NCBI GenBank assembly: GCA_024220525.1
Contig: JAMYWO010000130.1
Span: 21,420-33,188, forward strand
Source of the DNA: Cochliopodium minus
Lineage: Eukaryota; Discosea; Himatismenida; Cochliopodiidae
Length of the DNA: 11,769 nt
Direction: 5' to 3'
Shown here: positions 5,095 to 11,769 of the stretch, in pieces
How the letters are laid out: each line of letters starts with the position of its first letter
Numbering within the stretch: the stretch's first letter is position 1
Made by a program: the position numbers and the translations under genes
Notes under the pieces: generated by a model
What the model was told of the DNA's origin: nothing
The model's database searches: none
The model's input: only the letters and a program-made list of their open reading frames with translations

Positions 5095-8001
5095 ATGTCA
5101 CAATCAAACATCAAAACAATAATAGTATTGAATGAAGATAATTTAGAGGATGATGATAATGATGTGATTGGAAAAATAGAGCATTCATTTGAATCATTAT
5201 GGATAAATTATAATAGCAACAAAGATTATTTAATATCAGATAAAGAGAAGAGGAGAAAATCAATAGGAATAACATCGATGATAACACAAAATCCAATATC
5301 AACCAAAAATTTGCTATCGAACATGATAGGGACGATGCCAGTGAGAAATGATTTGGGGATGTTCAAATTCGATGAGATAATAGAATCCAAAACAACAAGA
5401 CATAAAGCACCAATGAAAATATTCGAGATGATCAAATTCTCAGTGGAATGCGAAAGCAATTTGTGCATAACTTCTTTTGGGGATGGATCTTATCTCTTTG
5501 GAGGAGAAAGATTCGATAGATTGGATCTAATGGTGAGGAAGATCTTCTCATTCTCTCCTCAATCAGTGTCTGCATCATTATCATGCATCAATGGTTATAC
5601 ATTCAGCGAAATCTCAATGAGCGATAATTCCTCATCAAGAGGAAAGATCAATCTCAACATGGAGGATCTATCCTACACTCAATTTGATGATCATGGCAGA
5701 TTGATGCAGCAAATAAAGAATAAGATGGATAAAATTGTTATGAAGAAAGATTCCAACGAATCTTGGATGAATCTGTTGATAATAAAGGTGATGAAGGAAG
5801 AGGATTCCATCCCAATGAATATCTATATCACCGAGATAATCTCGAATAAGGAATCACAAGAGATCTTGGGAGAATGGATCGAGAATACTCTGGACAACAA
5901 TTTCATGAACAACATCTTTGACATCTTCTATCAAAATTGCATGGCGATCTTCATCGCATCAATAGATGCATCCATCCAGGATATTGATGAGACCTCCACT
6001 ATCTTGAACATCTGTACAAAGATGAACAATCTGATGACAACCTTCCCATCCAACAGAAGCTTGATGAATCAATCCTTACTTGATAAATCCAGGGATCTTC
6101 AAACATCTTCGGCGGAGGGAGACAATCTGGATGAGACGTTGCCTATTGACAATGAAGGAGAAGAGGAGATGGAAGATGAGCTCATGATCAAAGATGACGA
6201 ACTCATCATCGTCAAATCACCTCTCAAAACAAACTCACCAATACACACATTGAATTTCGAAAGAACCACCCCAACGAAGAGCAACATCAAAATCAATAAT
6301 CACAACATTGATATAAAAACCCCGCCAAAAAATTATTTTGAAAAACAAAACGATCTAGTTTTTAACAGCACACCCATCAAACAAATTCTCTCCTTCGAAG
6401 AAGAAGACAACAAACAAAACGAAGAGGAGAAAAAAGAAGAAGACTTTGAATTCACGCCCAAACTCAACAAGACCATCTCCTTGGGCAAGAACAGACTCTC
6501 TGTTATCCCTTTCGACAACTTTGTGTCGAAGCTCGAAGACGAGGAGAAAGTGGATGAGGAGCTACTCGAAGAGGAGAGGCAGCTCCACTCGATGGAGATG
6601 GAAGAACTCGAAATCGAGCACAAAAGAAAGATGGAAGAATTTGTCTTTGAAAAGAACAAGAGGGACAATGAGTACTTTGAGCTGAAAAGACAAGTAGAGT
6701 TGAAGAAGAAGCAAGAAGAGGAGTACAAGAAAAAGAAACAGATGTTGATGTTGAGAGTGAAGTCGCATGACATCAGAAAGTCTTTGGAGATCGCCAAGTT
6801 GAAACTTTCACATAGTCACAGGGATATTGTCGATCATGACAATGAGACGGATTTGGCGTTGTACAAGGCCAAAGTTTTCTTTTTGGAGGAAGAAGGAAAT
6901 GTGTTGGAAGATGACGTCGTCACTTTGAAGACGAAACTTGAACAAGCTAATAAATCTCTTGCAAAATGTAAAAAGACGCTCGAGAGCAAACAAGAGCAGG
7001 TGAATAAGCTGGAAGACAAACTCAACATACAACTCGAGGAGCAAAAGACACTCAAGAAAAAAACTCAATTGCAAGTTTCTGAGAAGGACATGGAAAGAAT
7101 GAAGGAGCTTCTTGAAGAGAAAGAGAAGGAAGTGAAGGAGACTCAAAAGAAACTCGGCTTGTTGAAGAAGACAGTTCAGGAGGGTTCTTTCAAGGAGTTG
7201 GAGAACAAAGTTGTCGAGTTGGAGAAGAATTTGGAGGAGAGGGATCTCAGGGCTCAGTCTGACAGGAAGAAGAGATCGGACAAAGAGAAGGAGTTAGAAC
7301 AGTTGCAAACAAAGTTTGAACAGCTTAAAAAGGGCCAAAGTGTAATTTCCGAGAAGAGAAAATCGATTGTTGAAATGACACAAAGCAAAATCTCTCTTAT
7401 CGATGACATTTTGACTCCCAAAACAAAATCTAAAGATAACAAAGTCAAAGAAAAGTCTAAGAAACAAGAGATCGAAGTCACGGATGATTCTTCCTACGAT
7501 GACACTTCCCCCAACACCAAAAAGAGATCTTTGGAAGTTAAACAAACCAAAACCTCCTCCAAGAGATCCAAGCTTTCAAAGTCTGAAATGGAAGATGAAG
7601 ATTACAACGATCTCTTCGATTACAATTCCTCCTCCAAAAACAGGAAGGAAGTGACCAAACCTAATCCTCCTAAAAATAAGCCCTCCTGCAAACCAAAATC
7701 TAATCCCAAAGTTGTTCCTAAGAAACTCCCTGGAGCCAAAGACAAAGCCTCCGCCAAAAAAAGAAAGAATGATGAAGCAAATGATTCTCCCAAAAAAAAA
7801 TCTGTCGTTTTAAAAGATGTCAGCAACAAAAATTCTGTATATAATGAATCAAAGAAACCTGTTGCTCCTCAGAAAGTCAACAAACCTCTTTTTGGCTCCC
7901 TCATGAAGAACGTTGGCAAGTTTGCCGGAAGCTCTATTTTGCAGGGAACTCTTTTTTCGAACGGAATCAAGATTCCCAAGTTGCGCGAAAATAACAACTG
8001 A
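5095..8001 (+). CDS. Kinesin-like coiled-coil protein with degenerate motor
   Basis: Single exon, 968 residues; the start is the first ATG after an A-rich leader. The N-terminal 315 residues follow the kinesin motor order: an NIK-x-II strand (5-11), MFKFDEI (89-95, as F-x-FD-x-V/I), ITSFGDGSYLFGG (125-137) where motors have the P-loop and TYTM-x-G, the switch I position (221-231, ESWMNLLIIKV), the switch II position (241-253, MNIYITEIISNKE) and IFIASIDASIQDIDET (285-300), matching the I-x-P-x4-x-ET strand and helix. The GKT/S, SSRSH and DLAGSE motifs are absent, so ATPase activity is unlikely. Residues about 320-480 are acidic and disordered, about 480-765 form a long coiled coil, and 770-968 are basic with KKRK. 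Nine S/T-P sites suggest CDK control. It could be a kinesin-derived mitotic scaffold. The gene is certain, the family likely. Confidence 0.72.
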   Translation: MSQSNIKTIIVLNEDNLEDDDNDVIGKIEHSFESLWINYNSNKDYLISDKEKRRKSIGITSMITQNPISTKNLLSNMIGTMPVRNDLGMFKFDEIIESKTTRHKAPMKIFEMIKFSVECESNLCITSFGDGSYLFGGERFDRLDLMVRKIFSFSPQSVSASLSCINGYTFSEISMSDNSSSRGKINLNMEDLSYTQFDDHGRLMQQIKNKMDKIVMKKDSNESWMNLLIIKVMKEEDSIPMNIYITEIISNKESQEILGEWIENTLDNNFMNNIFDIFYQNCMAIFIASIDASIQDIDETSTILNICTKMNNLMTTFPSNRSLMNQSLLDKSRDLQTSSAEGDNLDETLPIDNEGEEEMEDELMIKDDELIIVKSPLKTNSPIHTLNFERTTPTKSNIKINNHNIDIKTPPKNYFEKQNDLVFNSTPIKQILSFEEEDNKQNEEEKKEEDFEFTPKLNKTISLGKNRLSVIPFDNFVSKLEDEEKVDEELLEEERQLHSMEMEELEIEHKRKMEEFVFEKNKRDNEYFELKRQVELKKKQEEEYKKKKQMLMLRVKSHDIRKSLEIAKLKLSHSHRDIVDHDNETDLALYKAKVFFLEEEGNVLEDDVVTLKTKLEQANKSLAKCKKTLESKQEQVNKLEDKLNIQLEEQKTLKKKTQLQVSEKDMERMKELLEEKEKEVKETQKKLGLLKKTVQEGSFKELENKVVELEKNLEERDLRAQSDRKKRSDKEKELEQLQTKFEQLKKGQSVISEKRKSIVEMTQSKISLIDDILTPKTKSKDNKVKEKSKKQEIEVTDDSSYDDTSPNTKKRSLEVKQTKTSSKRSKLSKSEMEDEDYNDLFDYNSSSKNRKEVTKPNPPKNKPSCKPKSNPKVVPKKLPGAKDKASAKKRKNDEANDSPKKKSVVLKDVSNKNSVYNESKKPVAPQKVNKPLFGSLMKNVGKFAGSSILQGTLFSNGIKIPKLRENNN

Positions 8002-8004
8002 GAG

Positions 8005-8037
8005 ACAAAAAATGAATCTTAGGAACAAAAAATGAAT
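8005..8037 (+). repeat. Direct repeat in the 3' flank of the kinesin-like gene
   Basis: ACAAAAAATGAAT at 8005-8017 is repeated exactly at 8025-8037, a 20-nt period starting four bases after the stop codon. The spacers differ (CTTAGGA between copies). It may be a small tandem duplication or a paired site for an RNA-binding protein in the 3' UTR. Confidence 0.6.
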
Positions 8038-8041
8038 AGAA

Positions 8042-8067
8042 AAAAAACTTTTTTATTAAAGTTTTTT
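8042..8067 (+). terminator. Inverted repeat in the 3' flank of the kinesin-like gene
   Basis: AAAAAACTTT at 8042-8051 is the perfect complement of AAAGTTTTTT at 8058-8067, with a 6-nt loop. It lies about 40 nt after the stop codon at 7999-8001. The stem is A/T-rich with one G-C pair, so it is weak. It may mark the transcript end or be chance in such AT-rich DNA. Confidence 0.3.
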
Positions 8068-8117
8068 CATATCTTTTTAAAAAAAAAAAAAATTAAAAAA
8101 TTATTTAAAAAAAAAAA

Positions 8118-8330
8118 ATGAATTCTAATTTATTCAAAAACAATCTGACAAGGGAGAAGACTGTTCATACTTCCCACAACATCAAACAAACTGAGCAAAG
8201 GAGATGTTCGATACATGCAGGCACAAGAGAATGTAAAAACAAGGATGAAGGAAATATCAATAATAATAATCATTTCCCCAATGTTATTGATGAGGATCAT
8301 CCAAAAGATATCAATTCTAATAACAAATAA
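8118..8330 (+). CDS. Possible small protein, 70 residues (uncertain)
   Basis: The ATG follows a long A run like other starts here, and the first 150 nt are visibly less AT-rich than the flanks, which favours coding. The product is hydrophilic, rich in Asn, Lys and His, with two cysteines (in RRCSIHAGTREC) and an Asn run near the C terminus. There is no recognisable domain, signal or membrane segment. A second, overlapping open frame (8215-8439) is full of Ile and Phe and looks non-coding. It could also be a 3' UTR segment of the preceding gene, a leftover exon or an RNA. I do not recognise a family. Confidence 0.3.
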   Translation: MNSNLFKNNLTREKTVHTSHNIKQTEQRRCSIHAGTRECKNKDEGNINNNNHFPNVIDEDHPKDINSNNK

Positions 8331-8435
8331 TAAAATTTTTTGGCAAATTCAAATTTTTTTTGCTGATTATATGAAATTCTCTCCAAATTTTTTTGAGATT
8401 AAAAAGGAATACAGAATTTTCATAAATAACTTTTT

Positions 8436-9850
8436 TTAATTTTTAACACAATCTTGTTTATGAGATTTCCAATGAGCGATCTGGCATTTCCTAATGTTGA
8501 TTTAAAAAAAAAAAAAAAAAAATTAAAAAAAAAATTAAAAAAGGGAATTAAAAAACCTTCCACAATAACCTGCTTGATTACAACCAGAACAAAACTTTAG
8601 GAAATCTACAGTAGCATTACAATTTTTACAAACGCCACCCTCATTGTCAACCTGAGAGACGACCTGGTCCAAGCTGGTCTTGTTCTCTTTGTATTGTTTG
8701 AGGTTGGAGAAAAAACTGTTGAAAGTTTCGACGCCAAAATTGGAGTTAGGGTTGAAGTAGATGTCCAGTGCTTCTTTGGCCATTGGGTTGCCCAGTTTCA
8801 TTGATTCTCCGAAGAATTTTTTGGATTTCTCGTCATCTTTTTCGACTCCTTTTTTATATTTAAAAAAATTTTAAAATGAAAAATTTCTTAATAATTTAAA
8901 ATGAAAAAATAAAAAAATAAAAATAAAAAATAAAAAAATAAAAAAAACAAATTTAATCAAAAAAAATTAATGAAAATTATCTTTAATTTTACCAAAACCT
9001 CCATTATAAAATATATTTCCCAACAATAAATAAGAATTGTCATCATTATTTTTGGTAGCGGACAAGTACAAATAATGATGTGCTTTCTCATAATTTTTAA
9101 AGTTGACGTCCGTGTAGTAAATTTCTCCCAAATATTTGCAAGAATCCAAATCTCCTTTTTTTGCAGTAATTTCATAATAATGGATTGCTTAAATGTATAA
9201 CAAAAAATTATGAACTTTAAAAACATATTTAATAAAAAAAAATTTCAATGTTTATTTATTTTTATTTATTTTTAATTTATTTATTTTTAATTTATTTTTT
9301 ATTTTGTTTGCCTTTTTCGAGATTTTCTTTCCCTCCCTTGAGTTGGTAAAAGCCCGCCAAATAGTTGAACGCTTCGTCGAAGCCTATATTTTAAAATTGA
9401 ATTACAAACTGAAGTTAATTTACATATTTTTTGTTTTTCTTTTTTATGTTTTTATTTTTTTTAATTGAATGAAATTTTCATATCAAGCTAAAAATAAATA
9501 TAAATTTGTATACCATCTTTCCCTGCCTTATTCATCAACACTATACCCTTGTCAATATCATTATATCCAGCTGTAGATTCGATATATAGCTTTCCCAGAT
9601 CATAAGAGGCCATCCCATTGCCCAGATCAGATGCCTCTGAGAAATATTTGATGGCCATATCTATATCCCCCTTGATCTCTTCGCCCTTGTGATACAATCT
9701 GCCCATCACCACCATCGCATCAGTATTGCCTGCCTTGATAGAGAGATGCAGATATTCTAGCGCTTTATCGACATTTTTGGGGATGGATTCTCCTACAAGA
9801 TGATCAATTGCAATATCCAATAATTCTATTGATTCCTTATTTACATCCAT
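8436..9850 (-). CDS. Sel1-repeat protein with C-terminal MYND zinc finger, five exons
   Basis: Exons 9850-9514, 9383-9312, 9187-8993, 8848-8557 and 8490-8436 join in frame to 316 residues. The start is ATG 9850; the open frame extends only to a TTG at 9868. Residues about 10-235 are six or seven Sel1-type TPR-like repeats, with motifs such as KALEYLHLSIKAGN, AMVVMGRLYHKG, KAIHYYEITAKKGD and GFGVEKDDEKSKKFF, two of which form only across splice junctions. Residues 275-313 are a complete MYND finger: C275-x2-C278-x9-C288-x2-C291-x5-C297-x3-C301-x3-H305-x3-H309-x3-C313. Introns are 130, 124, 144 and 66 nt; the second has a GC donor. Sel1 repeats scaffold complexes and MYND fingers bind proline-rich peptides, so an adaptor role is inferred. 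There is no SET domain, signal peptide or membrane segment. Confidence 0.9.
9188..9311 (-). other. GC-AG intron in the Sel1-MYND gene
   Basis: The upstream exon ends GAAAAAG at 9312 and the next bases are GCAAAC; no GT occurs before the in-frame stop. Splicing from this GC to the AG at 9189-9188 restores the codon GCA and the Sel1 motif EKAIHYYE. All other introns modelled here start with GT. Confidence 0.7.
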
Positions 9851-10070
9851 AAATGAGATTGACGTCAATTTTTTTTTTTAATTTTTGCCATTCCAGAAAT
9901 GATCTTTTCAATCAATATAATTCAGTTTGAAAATCTTAGTGATTTATAAGGGTGGATTGATTATTTTTTAAAACTGGAATTAAAGAAAGCAGAGTCTTAA
10001 GAAAGAATAATATTTTTGTTCAATTGTTTCGAATTTAAATTTTTTTAGGAATTGATTTGAATGAAATATT
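9851..10070. other. Spacer between the ankyrin gene and the Sel1-MYND gene
   Basis: This 220-nt stretch separates two genes read in the same (-) direction. It holds the 3' flank of the ankyrin gene and the upstream region of the Sel1-MYND gene. Apart from the CRE-type palindrome it shows only AT-rich sequence. Confidence 0.5.
9858..9869. promoter_or_regulatory. CRE-type palindrome before the Sel1-MYND gene
   Basis: ATTGACGTCAAT is a perfect 12-nt palindrome whose centre, TGACGTCA (9860-9867), is the full consensus of CREB/ATF bZIP sites. It ends only 7 nt before the ATG at 9850. This position suggests a 5' UTR or core promoter site. Function is inferred from the consensus alone. Confidence 0.4.
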
Positions 10071-11769
10071 TTAGTTTTTATCCATTTTATCCTTGATGGT
10101 GATCAACTCGTTCTTCAAGTTGTTTATTTCTTCAGTGGTTTTTCTTTCAAAAATTTTGTTTTGTTCTTCTAACAAGACTAAGCGATTCCTCAAAAGGAGA
10201 TTTCCTCATCCTTCTTGAAGTTCTGCTCAAACAAAACTTTGAACTTACTTTCAATAATTTCCTCAAAACTCCTATGAAAAGATTCCATCCTCTGTTTTTC
10301 TTGTTGGCGAATTTGCTCGATCTGAATATTTTTGAGATCAATCACTTCCTGGATGTACTTCATCTTAGTGGTAGATTCATCTTGAAAATAGGAAGAAAAC
10401 AAGTAATAATCAAGGATGATTTGAATGAGATATTTGGATAATCTGAACGAAGAAACTTTGGAAACGAAAACTCTGATTGAAATCAAAAAAGTTTCGATTC
10501 TTTTCTGGAGATCTCGAGGCATCAATTTGAAATGTTCGGGTTCCCACAAACTTCCGTTTTGGATTGGGAAAAAAGTTTTGGCAGTTTGATCTAAGAATAT
10601 GATGCTGTCTTGGATGCTTTGATTTTGGGCGTTAAGAGTGTCCATTTTATAGCCAAAAAACTTAAACATCAATAGTTGCGATTTTAACTTTATGCTTTTA
10701 AAGATGAATCTTTTGAAAAGAATGTGCATGGGTGTGTCGCCTTTGTTGTTCTTCACATTCAAATCACTTTTCAACTCGAGCAAGAAATGAATGGCAGTTG
10801 AGTTGTAATTACCGATAAAAGAACAGAAAGTAGCAAGAGGGGTGTTTCCGTCAGTATTCTTCACATTTATTTCACATCCTTTCTCTTCAACAAAATATCT
10901 AAAGTTTATTTTACTGTTCACAGTAATGTAAAGAGCCAGTTTGTGAAGAAGCATGTCACCATTATTAAACTTTTTGAAAACATCCGCTTTTTTCTCTATC
11001 AAGTATTTCACCACTTCAAGAACGTTTCCTTTGCTTGCAACCACTAAAGGTGTTTGATCACCTGTATATTCGAGATTCACATCGATTTTTTTATCCTCAA
11101 CGAGGTACTTGGTGATCAACATGTTGGGGTTGGAAAAGAACAATCTGAGGTAGTAAAAAGAGATATCTTTGTTATCTAATTTCCTGAGGTTTTTCACTTG
11201 ATCTATTAAATACTTTATCACTTCCAAATTGGCGTTGGAGGCAAATGCTATTGAAAAAGGAGTGATCAGATTTTTGGTTTTATAGTTGCAATCGCACTTT
11301 TTGTCGATCAAAAATTGAATAAATTCTTTGTTTTTTGTGTTAGCACAAACTGTGTAGAGAGGTGTCTTTTCTTCTTTGTTCACCACATTCAACTCACAAT
11401 TAGTTTTGTTAAGAAGAAATTTGGCCGTCTCGAAATCATCTCTTTTACAAACTAGATGGAGCGAATTGTTTCCCAAATTATCCAAATGCTTCACATTTGC
11501 TTTTCCTTCTTCCACTAAAAATTGAATCATTTCTAAATGTCCACTATTTTTACAAACAAGGAGAAGCGCTGAGAGTCCTTCGTTGTTTTGAGTGTTTATG
11601 TTGCACTTTACATTTTTGATTAAAAACTTGACCATTTCCACATTTTCTTTCGTTTGTAATTTTCGAGAACATATTCCAAGAAGAATATCATTTCCTTTGT
11701 CGTCTTTCAAATTTACATCACACTTTACATCGTTTATCAAATGTTTAAGAACTTCCAATCCTCTACATT
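10071..11769 (-). CDS. Ankyrin-repeat protein with C-terminal coiled coil (5' end outside window)
   Basis: The frame is open to the window edge, so the N terminus is missing; a TTG at 11758 is not a credible start. About ten ankyrin repeats follow, several with the T/N-PL and LEVVKYLI signatures (for example GDQTPLVVASKGN and GNTPLATFCSF), many ending in CD/EVN or CNIN. After the repeats comes SLWEPEHFKLMPRDL and then LSKYLIQIILDYYL, a helical module whose W-x2-E-H pattern I recall from other protist ankyrin proteins. A coiled coil follows. The unspliced frame stops at 10192-10190, but a GTAAGT donor at 10248 and an AG at 10206-10205 remove 44 nt and extend the coiled coil to TAA 10073-10071 (final exon 10204-10071), adding LVLLEEQNKIFERKTTEEIN. 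A protein-binding scaffold is inferred. Confidence 0.82.
10205..10248 (-). other. Predicted 44-nt intron in the ankyrin gene
   Basis: The donor is a strong GTAAGT and the acceptor is GATGAG. Splicing joins an A at 10249 to GA at 10204 to make an Arg codon and leads into 43 further codons of heptad-like sequence. Without splicing the protein ends 18 codons after the donor site with EEISF. Confidence 0.6.

Noticed and set aside
6333-7829. Several open frames opposite or overlapping the kinesin-like gene
   Set aside because: Ser-, Leu- and Phe-rich products are mirror images of the Glu/Lys-rich coiled coil and have no domain signature.
8215-8439. Second + strand open frame of 74 codons overlapping the small ORF
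   Set aside because: Rich in Ile and Phe, runs into plain AT-rich DNA, and overlaps the last exon of the Sel1-MYND gene at its end.
10223-10248. 26-nt GT-AG unit in the ankyrin gene (acceptor GAGCAG)
   Set aside because: Using this acceptor leads into an in-frame TGA a few codons later; the acceptor 18 nt downstream keeps the coiled-coil frame open. The equal length to the 26-nt unit in the PAS gene is therefore probably coincidence.
10147-10341. Alternative - strand frame of 64 codons at the end of the ankyrin gene
   Set aside because: Basic, low-complexity product without homology to the repeats; it overlaps the supported coiled-coil frame.
1-11769. Giant-virus or bacterial origin suggested by ankyrin, Sel1 and MYND genes
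   Set aside because: Multiple spliceosomal introns in several genes and large A/T-rich spacers fit a nuclear protist genome better; no viral core gene is present.

Overview
This window is nuclear DNA of a very AT-rich, intron-bearing eukaryote. Intergenic DNA and introns are almost pure A/T with long homopolymers, while exons are clearly less AT-rich. Genes have GT-AG introns (44 to 401 nt) and one apparent GC-AG intron. The protein set (SH2, PAS plus zinc ribbon, Sel1 repeats plus MYND, ankyrin repeats plus coiled coil, a kinesin-like protein) is typical of free-living amoeboid protists. I suspect an Amoebozoa-, Heterolobosea- or Anaeramoeba-type organism, but the sequence alone does not settle the lineage. 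I see no bacterial operon, rRNA, tRNA, CRISPR array or transposase.

Layout, left to right. 227-2013 (+) is a four-exon SH2-domain protein whose three introns are long A- or T-rich tracts. 2399-2599 (+) is a 66-residue orphan. 2628-3478 and 3663-4578 (both -) are tandem paralogues combining an N-terminal zinc ribbon with a C-terminal PAS-like domain. The left copy has its two halves in different frames. 4579-5094 is a divergent spacer with a single GCGCCAAT element close to the next gene. 5095-8001 (+) is a single-exon 968-residue protein read here as a kinesin whose motor has lost the nucleotide-binding motifs, followed by a long coiled coil and a basic tail rich in S/T-P sites. 8118-8330 (+) is a doubtful small ORF. 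8436-9850 (-) is a five-exon Sel1-repeat protein ending in a complete MYND finger. 10071 to the right edge (-) is an ankyrin-repeat protein whose apparent stop at 10190 is probably bypassed by a 44-nt intron.

The genes do not form an operon or one pathway. The common theme is signalling and scaffolding: phosphotyrosine reading (SH2), sensing or dimerisation (PAS), protein-protein repeats (Sel1, ankyrin, MYND) and a probable cytoskeletal or mitotic coiled-coil protein. The best leads are the motif-less kinesin, the mosaic PAS/zinc-ribbon pair with a nearly identical 108-nt block, and the splicing-dependent reading frames.
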